A stretch of 64,000 bases of DNA from Polychytrium aggregatum (taxonomy: Eukaryota > Chytridiomycota > Chytridiomycetes > Polychytriales), in the NCBI RefSeq assembly GCF_025602895.1, contig NW_026516238.1:361001-425000 (forward strand), given 5' to 3'. The notes under the pieces are model-generated. The model ran no database searches, was not told the DNA's origin, and saw only the letters and a list, made by a program, of their open reading frames with translations. Positions 1 to 11,140 of the stretch are shown in pieces (the stretch's first letter is position 1; every line of letters begins with the position of its first letter). A program made the position numbers and the translations under genes.

Positions 1-180
1 CGATGGGGGCCTGCATCCAAGTGTGCGATCCATTCTGCATTTCACTCTGCATCCCAGTGTGCATCCCAGTGTGCATTCCGACTTGGCTGCCTCTCTTTCA
101 GTCTCAGCATATCGCTCTTGCCCTCCGCTTGCCCTGCCTTTTGCCGGCATCTGATCACCAACCTCCTTCTCAGCGCCGAC

Positions 181-1065
181 ATGACGTCCCCGTCCTCGAA
201 CGAGTCTACGCCGCTGCTGCACCATCACCGAGACCGCAGCCATGCCGACCCGCATGCCGAACCGCAAGTGGGGCTCCGCTCCCGCCTCTGGAATGCATTC
301 TCCTTGGCAGTCGTCGGGACGGGTCTTGCCTGGATTGTGTTCCTGGCGCTCTCTCGCAACCGGCAGGCCGAGCTGCTGTTCCAAATCCATGTCTATTCCA
401 TGGCCCTGTCCTTTGTCGTTATCACCAGCGCCATGTATGTCCACGCTCGTTTGCATTCTCGCTGCGCCGTCCCTCCCCCCAGCGATGCTCACCTCTATGT
501 TCATTCACATTCCCATGCCTTGCTTTCCATTGTCTGCTGCAATCCAACTCGCGGCTGCTTGGCTCTCAGCTCCTACTTTCAGCGTCTCTCGGCCGACGAC
601 CGCCTCGAGGGCATCCGGCACCATGGCCTACTGCAGACCCTGGGCGTACTCCTGATGCTCTCTGGCTTTGCGGCCATCGTCTGGAACAAGCTCAAGAATG
701 GCAAGGGCCACTTTGCCCAGGCCCATTCGCAGCTCGGGCTGCTTGCCGTCGTCCTCTGCACCGCTGTCTTTGTCGTCGGCATCGTAAGCCTCGCTCTGGG
801 CCGTGGCGAAACCAGCGCTCGCACCGTCCGAGTCCTCAAGTCTGTCCACCGACTCGCCGGCTACCTCACCTTTGTTTCCGTGGCTGCCACCATCGCCGCA
901 GTCGTCTGGTCTGGCTGGGCTCGCCGGAATCTGTCCGAGCTTGAGCAATATGGGTGGCTGGCGGCCTCGATCGCCGTCGGCGGAGCAGTCGTCCTGCGGG
1001 CTGAATGGGGCAGGCTGTTTGCCTCGCTGATTCCCAACGACGACGACAACGAAGATGAGCTGTGA
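181..1065 (+). CDS. Cytochrome b561-like multi-pass membrane protein
   Basis: Two exons, 181-434 and 570-1065, give 249 residues. The start was chosen because the frame upstream of 181 is low-complexity leader. After a polar, His-rich N-terminus (about 35 residues) the protein has about five hydrophobic segments. Histidines sit in four of the expected places: IHVYSMAL, HHGLLQTLG, HSQLGLLA and VHRLAGYL. This spacing is that of the b561 core, in which paired His ligands hold two hemes for transmembrane electron transfer. The tail is acidic (DDDNEDEL). The intron begins GTATGT and is read as ending at the CAG before 570, because that keeps the frame; the AG at 581-582 would break it. The electron donor (ascorbate or other) cannot be read from sequence. 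The next gene is unrelated. Confidence 0.75.
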   Translation: MTSPSSNESTPLLHHHRDRSHADPHAEPQVGLRSRLWNAFSLAVVGTGLAWIVFLALSRNRQAELLFQIHVYSMALSFVVITSAMYVHARLHSRCAVPPPSDAHLYVHSHSHALLSIVCCNPTRGCLALSSYFQRLSADDRLEGIRHHGLLQTLGVLLMLSGFAAIVWNKLKNGKGHFAQAHSQLGLLAVVLCTAVFVVGIVSLALGRGETSARTVRVLKSVHRLAGYLTFVSVAATIAAVVWSGWARRNLSELEQYGWLAASIAVGGAVVLRAEWGRLFASLIPNDDDNEDEL

Positions 1066-1265
1066 TGCCCTTGCCAATGGCTGTTGGCTCGAGAACCTGG
1101 TCGACCTGGGTGGCCAAACCGACGACAACAAGGGTCCGATGCACTGCAATGATATCGAGACGGCCGCTTCGACGAATCCTGCCGGCTGCTGTTCGCCTCA
1201 AACGGGCAACCCCAAGTCCAGGCCCAATCGCCTGTGATAAATCTAAATCTTCAGCGGCCACAGCG

Positions 1266-1350
1266 CCAATGCATTCATGTACATTTGCATTCATGTACAT
1301 TTGCATTCATGAGTACTTGCATTTATGAGTACTTGCATTCATGTGCATAT
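1266..1350. repeat. AT-rich minisatellite
   Basis: Imperfect copies of a 15-17 base unit resembling ATGTACATTTGCATTC, drifting to GAGTACTTGC versions. It lies in the gene-free stretch 1066-1850, where no other coding signal was found. A smaller, similar repeat of TGTGCATCCCAG lies at about 49-80. Confidence 0.85.
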
Positions 1351-1556
1351 CCCTCGTGTGCATATTCCCTCACCCCTCCGTTCGATCCTCAGTCCCCCGT
1401 CGCCTCGCTCCTGTCCGCTTCCTGCTATTCCGCCATATCAATAGACACCGCCGCGCTGCTGGCAATTCATTCGTCAGGGGCATGTCCCGTCAACGCCTCC
1501 GCCCGCTCAGTCGTCCGTGCGGATTCTCCACCAAGCCCCACTCGATTCTCCCATCG

Positions 1557-1564
1557 TATAAAAG
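1557..1564 (+). promoter_or_regulatory. TATA box candidate for the FMN reductase gene
   Basis: TATAAAAG about 290 bases before the chosen ATG at 1851 and 186 before the alternative in-frame ATG at 1743. A second AT-rich match (TATATAT) lies near 1658. The distance fits transcription starting about 30 bases downstream with a 5' leader. Confidence 0.45.
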
Positions 1565-1850
1565 ATCCGCCCCTCGCAAGCGCCGTCTCTCCTGCTCCTT
1601 CTGCTCCACTGTCGCCGACGGCCGCCTCGTTCCCTTTGTCGAAAACGATCCATCCAAGTATATATCGGTCCGCCCGACTTGATCTGTGCTCCCCTGTCCC
1701 GCCGGTCGGGAGTGGCCTGCTGTTGCAGTGGCAGCAGCGGTGATGGCTTCTGTTGCACTCGGCTCCCTGTTTCAAGCCTCCTCTTCCTCTGCTGGCAGAT
1801 CGCCCAAGCCGTCAATCTCACGCCGCTGCTCTTCCCTCGCCTTCTCGCAG

Positions 1851-2596
1851 ATGAGCAAGCTGACGATCTCTGTCATTTACGGCTCGGTCCGCCCTGGCCG
1901 CATGGGCATCCGCCTGGCCAAGTACATCCAGCAGCAGCTCATCAGCCGCGGTCATGACAGCCATCTGATCGATCCGCTCGAGACGCCCGTTCCCCTGTTC
2001 ACGGGCCGTCACAGCTGGATGAAGCCTGGAGAGAGTGAGTTGCGATGTGCTGCCGGATTGAACTGGGGTGCCTCTCTTCCCTGGTTGCTGCTGCTACTGG
2101 CCATACTGCTCCCTGACCACACACACAGATGTGCCGCATACCAATGTGCTTGATTCTGATGTGTCCTGTGCCAATGTTCCTTTGCGCTGCTGCCGCTGCC
2201 GCAGACCCCATCCTCGACAAGCTCGCCGATACTCTCCGCCGATCCGACGCCTTTGTCATCGTCTCGGCCGAGTACAATCATACCATCCCCCCGGCCCTCA
2301 CCAACCTGATGGACTACTTCTTTGACGAGTACAAGTACAAACCCTCGGCCATCGCCACATACTCCATGGGCAGCTTTGGTGGTGTCCGTGCCGCCATGGC
2401 CCTCCGCCCGTTCCTTGGCGAGCTCGGCACTGTCTCGATTCCGACGCTCTTCCCCGTCCCGACCATCCAGGACGCCTTCACCCCCGAGGGCCATCCCGTC
2501 GACAAGGTCTACCACGAGCGCTTTGATCGATTCTGCAAGGAGCTGGAATGGTATGCCCACAGCCTCAAGGCCAGTCGCGAGGCCGGTGTTCCTTGA
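1851..2596 (+). CDS. NADPH-dependent FMN reductase (flavodoxin-like)
   Basis: Exons 1851-2034 and 2205-2596 give 191 residues. The N-terminus VIYGSVRPGRMG is the phosphate-binding loop of the NAD(P)H-dependent FMN reductase family, and EYNHTIP with NLMDYF matches the conserved second flavin loop. Length is typical (about 180-200). The family reduces FMN or quinones with NADPH in the cytosol. An in-frame ATG at 1743 would add 36 residues rich in Ser and Arg that could act as a mitochondrial leader. The CAG just before 1851 instead looks like a splice acceptor for a 5' leader intron, so the start is uncertain. The intron has GTGAGT and CAG ends. Function at family level is well supported; the physiological substrate is not known. 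Confidence 0.85.
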
Positions 2597-2747
2597 TGGA
2601 GCTTCCCAGGCTCTGGATCGAACTCTGCTCCTGCTGCAATCCCTCCTTCCTCCACGCCCCCCGCCTCCTGACAAACGACATCGTTCGCGGCCGTGGCCGT
2701 AGTCCAGAGGGCGCAGATCGCAGAAAGAAACGATGGGAATATTCGAC

Positions 2748-2753
2748 AATAAA
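2748..2753 (+). terminator. Polyadenylation signal of the FMN reductase gene
   Basis: AATAAA about 150 bases after the stop codon at 2596 and before the 3' end of the convergent gene at 2868. Confidence 0.5.
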
Positions 2754-2867
2754 AAGCGCTCGCATACAGCGTCCAACTCAACCTCCGTGATAGCAAGACG
2801 GCACCTGCTCAGATACACAGGTCTACCCAGGTACCCAGGTAGCTCTGCCCAGACACCCGATTTCCCC

Positions 2868-4716
2868 TCAGCACTGGCTCGGCAGTGTTAGATGCGCAAC
2901 CAAGCCGTTCTCGAGGCCGATCCAGAGAAGCTGCTGTCGCTTCGAGAACTTCAGGGATGCCACCCGACTCGGTATCGAGACTGGCGAGGCTAGACAGTTT
3001 CCAGCGACGCTATCCCACTGATAAATCAGCGACTGCATCGACTGGTACAGGATATAGACCAGTCGTTCGTGGTGGCTCGTGGAAGGGTATGGGGCGAACG
3101 AGTTGTCCGAGACCGATGCAGCGCCGAAGGGATCGCTTGATTCGATCACGGCTGTCTGGAGGACTGCCTCGGCGGTTGGCGGGGCCGAGGTGATAGTGAC
3201 AGCGACGGCGGTTGAAGTTGCAGCGGCAGCCGTGGTGGTTTCGGAAGTGACCGTGGTGGCATCGGCCGAGGCTCCAGCGACAAAGGCTGCCGCTGGCTCG
3301 GTGCTGTTACCAGCGTCAATGCTGCCACCATCAGCATCGTTGTTGTTGCTGGCACTGCTGCTGTCACTGCTGTTGTCACTGCTGTTGTCGGTGGCCAGGG
3401 TCGAGGAGGAGGAGGAGGTGGAGGGAGAGTACAGGTACCAGCTTTGCAACAAGTCAAAGTCCGTCGAGTTCAAGACAAAGACCTGGCCATGGCGATCGAT
3501 GACAGCGACTTGCTGCTCGTGCGGATGCACATCCAGCGACACCAGCTCCGGCAGCGCACGACTTTTGACAATCCGGGCTTCAGCAGAGGTAGCAGCGGCA
3601 TCGATCTGCCACTCGACCACGCCGTCCACATAGAGCGCCAGCCAAGACAGGGCCATCGGAGCGGGCTTCAGGTCCAGAACCTGGCTCGTCATATTGTCGA
3701 TGGCGGGATAGACCAGCGTGCAGTTCGAGCTTTGGCTGTCAAAGACGCTTCCGTCTCGGTGGCCCGAGACTAGGGTGTTTGTCGGGGGCCAGTATCCCAG
3801 CGCCGTTACAGGCGAGCCGTTGGGGTGCTCATAGACGAGGTCGAGGGCCACAAGACCTTCGGCCAGGGCTGCAGCAGCGACCGAATACACCGACCCAGAC
3901 AAAGTCCCCACAAAGACCAGGTCGGCGTGCTGTCGCATGAGGGTGATGTTGCTGCTGTCCAGAGCAACAAGAGTCTCGATGTCGGTGGTGTTGGATCGGA
4001 CGATCGTGCCGGATTCACACGCAACAAAGACGGCATCGGCATCCACCAGGTCAGGGAGGATATCGACCACACGGGACGATGGACATGCTTCAAAATACTG
4101 GACGAATCCTTCCTCTTGACGCTTTGTGCGGCTGGGCGTCGTGGGTTGCGGGGATGCCGAGACCGTCGCTGTCATTGAGTTTGATCCGACGACCTTGGAT
4201 ACTGACACCGATGACGGGCCAGACACATTCGCGCTCTTGACCAGGTAATAGATAATGATGATGACAATGGCACCTATCGCCAGCAACGATGCAACCAGCA
4301 CGGCCAGGTGGTAGTACTGGAGCTTCTGTTGCATACAAAAGTGCTCGTGTCAGAAGAACCAGGTGCAATCAACAAACATGCAGCTGCACAACCAGCGACT
4401 GGCATCATCCGAGTTCGGGACTCGACGATCCAATGACCAACCGATGCGAGCGAGTGGTACGCTCCCTCACCTTGATATCGTTGCCGCCCTCCTTCTCTTC
4501 GATCGGCTCTTTGATGATCAGATCGCGGCCAGACGATCGCTCAATATCGCTGCTTACAGAGTAGCCCTTGGTCAGGTCCCGGGCAAATGCCTTGATCTGA
4601 GCCTTGGACTGGCGGCGTCCGGCAGCGGGTTTGGGTTGTTGGGGCGGCGAGCTGTCAGCTGGTTCGAAATCCATTCTGAAAGATGGCCCCCCATCGGCGA
4701 ATGTTGGTCGAGACAT
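2868..4716 (-). CDS. Single-pass membrane protein with propeller-like ectodomain
   Basis: Exons 4716-4471 and 4325-2868 give 567 residues. Residues 1-82 are a polar cytoplasmic tail. About residues 88-112 form a strong transmembrane segment rich in Val, Leu and Ile. The rest contains repeated beta-rich blocks (VFVACESGTIVRSN, VFVGTLSGSVYSV, TLVSGHRDGSVFD, QLLWIGLENGLVAHL) resembling WD40/quinoprotein blades, interrupted by a Ser/Thr/Asn/Ala-rich loop encoded by about 3140-3430. The topology suggests an extracellular or lumenal sensor or scaffold. No enzyme motif was seen and I do not recognise a named orthologue. The 145-base intron has GTGAGG and CAG ends. The 3' end converges on the FMN reductase gene. 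Confidence 0.7.
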
Positions 4717-5659
4717 GAGATATGCATAACGTGAGCAGTGTGAACGATACAGATGATACGAGCAATGCAAGTGGTACTCGGCGAGTATGAAGTGTACCAG
4801 ATTCTTGCATTGCTCAGACGCTTGAACCTGGATCTCGACGGGCACCAGCCTTGCCATCCTTGCAATGCTCCCGACAGCATCGCGCCGACCAAAGGCAGCC
4901 ACTGGGCAGATATCATACCGTGCGATCCTGACTCTGGCGGATGTACTTTTGATAAATGCAGTGGATTTGGATTGGCGCTTCGATGGCGGCTCTGGACGGC
5001 GACCAGTAAAGAATGGCTCAAGCTGCTGACGAGAGAGCTGCAGATGAGGAGCGATCTCGAGAGTCCAAGACTAGCGGAGGGCAGGAACCGTCTGATTTAT
5101 GGGTAGCCGACAATCTCAGCACCCAGGCAGCCAGGAATCCGCAGCTACACTGTTGTCTGGAGGCAGCATTCTATTGGAGCAAACAATCGGCATGCTGATC
5201 CATGGGCCTGCTCATAATGGAAGCAGACCAATGGGTTTTGTGTGTGCGTACGATTCTCACAGGTCAAAGGGAGGCATAATGGATGCTGGCCTGGCGAACA
5301 ACGGGAGATTGTGATTGGGCGTCGCAGACAGAGGCCCCACTCTGCCAGAAGTATCTGGCCCGGGCGACAGAGTGGGGTGTGCATGCGGTGTAGTGCGGAT
5401 TGGATGGAGATGAAGCCAGGGCAACAAAAGACCGATGAATCTCGGCGCAATGGATCGCACAGCGGGGCGGAGTCTCCTGGTCTCGCCGGTCTCGGTGCGA
5501 GAGTTCTATACTCAGCACTTTAATGTCGGCGAATATATTGAATCTGCATCCGCGCATGTTGGTGCGGACTGCAGGGATAACAGGATTCCAGTTGGTCGCG
5601 TGGGAACTCCGTGGGCTACCATCGATGGCAGGAGCGAGCCAGACCCTCACCAATATGCC
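4717..5659. other. Gene-free stretch
   Basis: Upstream region of the membrane protein gene at 4716. Open frames here are short, overlap on both strands and show no domain or splice continuity; nothing further supported. Confidence 0.5.
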
Positions 5660-6436
5660 TCAGGACCAGAACCCGAGAGATACCAGCAGTAGTGGAATAG
5701 CCAGGAGCCCCCAGAGACCCATGCTTGAACCGCGGGAAGGAGGCGAGCTACTGAAGGCGATGCCGGTGCTGTTGGACCACCAGGTGGTGTTGGTGACGAT
5801 CTGGCCGCCGCCGCCCCAGCACAGTCGTCGACCAAAAAACGAGACGTTGGTGTTGACCTGCCAGGACCGCTCTTCGCTGGCATTCGCAGTGCCGCAGGCA
5901 TAGGAGGTGTTGCAGCTCAGCTGGCACAAAGTCAGTGTCGGCGGCGATGGAGATGTGGTCGCCGAGGGAGCCGAGGTGTTCGCCACAGGCAGAGCAGCTG
6001 GCGAGGGAAGCAGACTGGGCGAAGGCAGTCCGGCTGGCCCCAGACCGGTGAGATTGAGATACGTGGGATTGCAGTTCTGGAAGCAGATCTCTTGCTCGCC
6101 CTGGCATTCGGCTGTCTGGACGGCAAAGAGATGGACCTGGACTGCGATGCTTGTGTTCTTGCAGGCACAGTCCCAGGCCAGGGTCGACGGGATACAGTAT
6201 GAGCGCAGAGTGCCCATCGGGCCGCACTGCTGCGAGCACTGGGTCAGAGTCAGTCCGCAGAGTTGGTCGAGGACTTGGACATTGCCGGACTGCAGGAGGT
6301 TGAAGCAGGTTGGGTCGATGGTGGAGTTGCTGGCGGTATAGACCGGCGAGCCAGCGAGGGCTGTTGCGGCGAGGACGACGATCGTCAGTGCCGCAACGAC
6401 GACCGACGACGGCAGCGACGACGATGGCGACGGCAT
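5660..6436 (-). CDS. Cys-rich secreted protein with GPI-type tail
   Basis: A single uninterrupted frame of 258 residues. Residues 1-28 are a signal peptide (hydrophobic core ending ATALAGS). The middle holds about 14 cysteines in spaced pairs (LCGLTLTQCSQQC, CACKN, CFQNC), then a Pro/Ser/Ala linker and a second Cys group (LCQLSCNTSYAC). The C-terminus is Ser-rich followed by a hydrophobic tail (GLLAIPLLLVSL), as in GPI-anchored fungal wall proteins. Several NxS/T sites suggest N-glycosylation. It resembles small Cys-rich fungal surface proteins, but I cannot assign a named family from sequence alone. Adhesion or wall structure is a guess. Confidence 0.7.
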   Translation of the reverse strand: MPSPSSSLPSSVVVAALTIVVLAATALAGSPVYTASNSTIDPTCFNLLQSGNVQVLDQLCGLTLTQCSQQCGPMGTLRSYCIPSTLAWDCACKNTSIAVQVHLFAVQTAECQGEQEICFQNCNPTYLNLTGLGPAGLPSPSLLPSPAALPVANTSAPSATTSPSPPTLTLCQLSCNTSYACGTANASEERSWQVNTNVSFFGRRLCWGGGGQIVTNTTWWSNSTGIAFSSSPPSRGSSMGLWGLLAIPLLLVSLGFWS

Positions 6437-7202
6437 TGGGCAGGACCAGGTGCGCCGAAGCGGATATGAGGGTGATGGCGATGGAGTCTACCGGCGGCTA
6501 CGGCGATGGCAGCCGAACCAACCCAGCCCGCCGGGCACCACCGCATTCCACGGCCGAACTTGCAGATGCGAGTGTGGAGGCGAGCGCAGATGCGAAAGCA
6601 GCAACACGGATGGTTTCGTCCATTCGATGGAACTGCCGGCCGATCATTTCCGCGAGACGATCGAAGCGTCGACGACGGTGGTGTGGTAGTCCAGACATCG
6701 CCTTGGACAAAGCAGAGAATGCAACGACGGCAAACGGGACACCCCATCGTATCGCTGCATCGGAACATCGCCGTGAACTCTCCTCGGAGTGATCAGCCTT
6801 GGGTTGCTTGTGGCGAATCGGTCTTTGAAACGAGACATCTTTGCACCGCTCTCATGAGCAAGGCGTGCTGTAACAACTGCCGTAATCACTTCGGCCTCGG
6901 CTATCGACTGCCACCACCACGGCCGCCGCGACGGACCCGGCCCATGCGTCCCCACCGCGATGTCCATGCCCAAACTCCCCATGCCATGTCGGTGGCGTGC
7001 ATGTCGTCGAGCGCAGGACTGGTCAGGCTGAGGTCTGCTGCTCCGGCGCCCCGTCCTGGCACCCCCACCGGCCGGGCTGGGTGGTATTGACAACCTTCCC
7101 CCCGCTGGCCTCAGCCGGCTTGGCTGCTAGTCTTCCGGCTTGGCTCTTCATCTCTCCGCTTGGGCTTCCCACCCGCATCCACGCACCATCTCCCCTCCCG
7201 CA
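6437..7202. other. Intergenic region between divergent genes
   Basis: Shared upstream region of the Cys-rich surface protein (-) and mscL (+). GC-rich, with no conserved coding segment; the long frames are overlapping shadows. Confidence 0.5.
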
Positions 7203-8004
7203 ATGTCCTCCCAGCAAGACGACTCGCTCCGCCAGCGCAACCGGCATCTGCTCAACCTGGCCCGCCGCGCCCGATTCAGCTCGGCCGCCCAGCCCGCCGT
7301 CCGGGCGACAAAGTCCTTCTTCGAGGACTTTAAAAAGTTCATCAGCCGCGGCAATGTCGTCGACCTGGCCGTCGGTGTCGTCGTTGGCGGCGCCTTCAGC
7401 GCCATCGTCACCTCGTTCGTCAACGACCTGATCTCGCCCATCCTGTCGCTGATTGTCGGCGTCCAGCTCAAGAACTACTTTTTGTATCTTCGCGAGCCCA
7501 ACGAAAAGATCTGCCCCGCGGACAACTGGCATAGCATCCAGACCCCGCAGCAGGCGCAGGCTTGTAAGTCAATCGGGCCGGCACGGCCTGCAAATGTCGC
7601 CTGTGGTTGCAATGGCTTCCTGGGTCTCGACCGAGCCGCTGTTTGCCATCTACTGATCCACCGTGTCCGATCCCCTTCGTCCGCCATTGCTGCCCTCCCT
7701 CTCCGTGCTTTAATCCATATCTGCAGGTGGTGCCGTCACGCTTGATGTCGGTGCCTTCATCCAGACCGTCATCAACTTCATTCTGATTTCGCTGGTCCTG
7801 TTTGTGATCATCCGAACCTTCACCCGCATCATCGAGAGCCAGAAGAAGAAGGTCGACGAGCACGGCGTGCCCACCGAGCGAGAGTGCCCTTACTGCTTGA
7901 AGGAGGTGCCCATCTTTGCCACCAAGTGCTTCCTGTGCTGCTCCGAGCTCCCTCCCATCGAGGAGAGCACCAACCTGGACACCCTGGTCAATGTCCAGCA
8001 GTAA
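7203..8004 (+). CDS. mscL: Large-conductance mechanosensitive channel MscL
   Basis: Exons 7203-7563 and 7727-8004 give 212 residues. After about 45 basic residues comes the MscL signature [20 protein letters not shown], where the first helix lines the pore, followed by [16 protein letters not shown]. The second membrane helix is [17 protein letters not shown]. The C-terminus carries CPYC...C-x2-C-C, a zinc-ribbon tail also found on many bacterial MscL proteins. The long N-terminal extension could be a targeting peptide. MscL opens under membrane tension to release osmolytes; in a wall-less zoospore this could be a safety valve (inference). The intron (GTAAGT ... CAG) splits codon 121 and shows that the gene is adapted to a eukaryote and is not contamination. 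Confidence 0.92.
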
Positions 8005-8664
8005 GACATTCCGCGGCTGTTCTGCGGCTCCGCTGTGGCTATTCTGGGGGTTCCTCTGCTGTTCTGCAGTTCCTCACCCACAAGCCAGCCTTCCGCGAGC
8101 TTGGTGATATGATATCTTGCATTGCCCTGCTCTTGCCCACCCTCCTTTCTGTATATGGCTCCCTACCTCCCTACCACTCTCCAATCAACCATGATCTCGC
8201 CTCTCTCTCCCTCTCCTTTGTGCAAAATGAAAAGCTTTATTCGACTCTTTGGCCAACGATCTCACCCTGCTTAAATACACCCATATTGTTGGTGACAATG
8301 GCTATCGGCCCTGCCTTGGATACATCTGTACCGCCCACATCGCCGATACATTCAAGGATGCCGCCGGTTCCGCGTTCATCTTGCTCTACAGTGTGCAATA
8401 TGTAGTCGAAATCGCACCGTATCCAGAGCCCGGGTCGATCTTCATAAGCAATGGCCGATCTGCGTGCGGAGACCGCACCGCTGGGACCGATGGCAACAGC
8501 AGCGGCGATCGGGGTGGATCAATGTTGCGCCACTGATTACTGCTGCTTGGATGTATGCACCACGCCGTTGTAGTCTTGGACTCGTCCGTGATCCAGGAGA
8601 GTGCTGCAGGTATAGGTCTTACGGCAGGCACCACAATCGAGCACCACGATCGAGGACGAGATCG
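8005..8664. other. Convergent intergenic region
   Basis: Lies between the 3' ends of mscL and MED6. No supported gene. AATGAAAAGCTTTATTCG near 8226 is AT-rich and may belong to 3' processing. Confidence 0.4.
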
Positions 8665-10535
8665 TCACAGCCTTTTCTTCTTGGAAAGACCACCCAGGAC
8701 CGATCCCGGCAAAGGCGAGGCCGGGCCGGTGACCCGGAACGACTCGGACATGGACTTTTTCTTGCGCTTGATCCGGATCTCGCTGTCGGCTGGAAAGGCA
8801 TGTCCGGTTTAGTGGATCTGTCAGCACGGAGGGCTCGCCGATATCATCGGGGCACCGGCATGCCAGGACACTGCTGTCGACAACGAACCTTTAATGCGGC
8901 CTGATGAAGCAGCGGCCATCTGCGCCTGGTGCCAGCCATGTGGTTGACAAAGTCGCCCCAACGAGGAAGTGGTCAGATCACTCTTCCGGCTGCTCGTCAC
9001 CGACTCGGTGGGTAAACGACTGGAGAGAATTCGGGGCCGCCAAGAGAGCGGCGATGCGTACCTCATGCCGGGCCTGCACTCGTGCCTTGAGCTCGTCCAG
9101 ATCTGCCTCCCAGTGGGTCTGCCCCTGCTGCGACGCATCGTCCTGCTTCAAATTTTCAAAGATGGACTCGACTTGGTCGACCATGGCATCGACGCTGTTG
9201 ACAAACTCGATTGCTTGGAGCCGCTGGTGGACCGACGATGCCACCGCCGTCCCGGCCGGATCCTGGGAGGCCTCTGCCTCTTCCTTGGACTTGGCCACAG
9301 ACTTTACTATCGCCTCTTCGTCGATCGACCACATGTACCCATGCGACGGGTGGTACCGAACCGAGGTCACGGCTTCGTCAAATGCTTTCTGGACGTGGTG
9401 CAGCGACGTGATCTGTCATGGCCGTTTGATGGTCATTTGATGGTCGTTTGATGGTCGTTTGATGGTCGTTTGATGGTCGAGCAAATGCATATTAGTTGAG
9501 GGGGCAGCAACAGATAGGTCTCCGAAACGACACACATGCACCGGCCGAGTGAAAAGGGGGGGGGCCATACATACCATGTGGTTGGAAAGCAGCGTGGCGA
9601 GGTCCGGCGCTTGGTAGATTGTTCCCTCGATGATGTAGTAGAGACCGATGAGTGCAGCTGTGGCATCGAAAGGGCGGTTGCATGAAGCATTGGTAACATG
9701 GTCGGGCTGGTGCCGACGCTGCCGACGTTGCCGACACTGCCGACGCTGCCGACGCTCAGACAGGGTGCGATGCGACTCCAAGCCGCCTTTTTCGGGCTCT
9801 GGGCGATAGTTCCGGCGATCTCATCCAGCTCTCAGACGAAGAGACGGTGTGGGTCACGCCAATCCAGGTTGCCTCTCACCGTTTCTCTCGTCCGTTCGAT
9901 ACAGCTTGCGGATGATAAACAGACTGGGCTGGTAGCTGAAATATCCCAGCTCGTACTCGATACCCTTCATGGCTCTTGAGATCCAAGACATCCATCGCCG
10001 CGGGAGGGGCATTGTACGCAGGGAGTTGCGAAGCAGAGACGGTGAAGTCAGCGGGAGTTTGAGTTTGTGTTTGTGTTTGGTCGTTAGTGGATCGATGGCA
10101 GGGAAGCGTTGATCAGCACAGGAAAGGTAGTGGGTGGGAGAGAGAAAGAGAGAGGGACGGGTCGCTTCGCCTACTTTCTGTTGAGTTGGTTTGCCTGGAG
10201 CTGGTTGAATCGAGACTGCATGATAATCTCCTCGTTGATGGACTTTTTGTCGTAGAACTGGCTCAGGGCAAAGTAGTCGAGGGCATTGTGCTCGTGCAGA
10301 CCAAGCTGAGGTGCCGATTGCCAGCGGGGTCAGTGGTTGGAGATGAGATGGTATTTTGGGGGCGAGGATCCGGTGGTTGGAGCAAATGATCGGGTCAGTG
10401 GGCTGGTGCTGGCGATAACGAGCCAACGAGTGCCACCATGCTGCCCATAGCGATCCTGGGGCTCTACGCTACCGTTCCGAGGAAGGCTGGGTCTTTGAAG
10501 CTGACGTGGGTGAGGTCTTCCTCGACCAGGCTCAT
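8665..10535 (-). CDS. MED6: Mediator complex subunit 6
   Basis: Six exons in phase: 10535-10473, 10305-10175, 9974-9880, 9657-9575, 9412-9001 and 8789-8665, giving 302 residues. The conserved MED6 core is complete: THVSFKDPAFL, then HNALDYFALSQFYDKK, KGIEYELGYFS with IIRKLYR, ALIGLYYIIEGTIYQAPDL, and HHVQKAFDEAV...RYHPSHGYMW. The protein is part of the Mediator head module that links activators to RNA polymerase II. The basic C-terminus (IKRKKKSMS, SKKKRL) is carried by the last exon. That exon depends on a GTGACG donor at 9000; if unused, the frame stops at 8978. Introns 3 and 4 contain minisatellites. An upstream in-frame ATG at 10748 would add poorly conserved sequence, so 10535 was preferred. 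Confidence 0.88.
9424..9480. repeat. 11-bp minisatellite in a MED6 intron
   Basis: About five copies of GTTTGATGGTC within the intron 9413-9574, next to the splice acceptor. The first copies carry single changes. Confidence 0.85.
9711..9757. repeat. 9-bp minisatellite in a MED6 intron
   Basis: About five copies of TGCCGACGC within the intron 9658-9879. It creates a long spurious open frame across the intron. Confidence 0.85.
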
Positions 10536-11140
10536 ATCGTCGAGGGAAGCAGGGCAGATCGCGGCGAAGGTGTCTTGGTTGTGGTTGCCGTCCGCCGCGC
10601 GCTGGATCAGCTTCGATCCAGGTTTCGGCTCTCGAATATCGAAAGTGCCCTGCTGCTGCTCTGTCGCTCCCTTTTGCTGCTCTGCCTCCCTTCTCTGCCC
10701 ATTGACAGCGACGGATCCCCCTGGAATGACAGAGGTACCCTCTGTCATTTCCAGAGCAGCTGTATTGATCGAATATACAGAGAGTGCGACGACATTAGGA
10801 CGCGGATTACAAGGTGGGATGGATGGGTGGGTGAGTGAGTGGGGTCAGGATATGATTACAATAGCGAAAATAGCACAGGGACAAGTGGGATGTTGAAATT
10901 GGGAATGAGCGGAGAGGGACGAGTGTGGCCTGAAAGGTCGTTGCGAGCTTGGACAGCAGTTGCCAGATGGAGGAGGAGGATCTCCAAAGGGCTAGGTTGC
11001 TGGAGCTCTCTGGCCATGTCGCTTGTGTCCTGGCGATAGATGGGCTTGGGGCCAGCACGGTCCTTTTGGACAGCATGGCCTATTAGACAGCATGGCCCCA
11101 CATGCGATATGGCCAGGACGGCTGGGCTTTGGCAGCCGGC
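10536..11140. other. MED6 upstream region
   Basis: Between the MED6 start and the 3' end of the Ecl1-like gene. No supported coding sequence; contains GGATGGGTGGGTGAGTGAG-type simple sequence near 10817. Confidence 0.4.
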
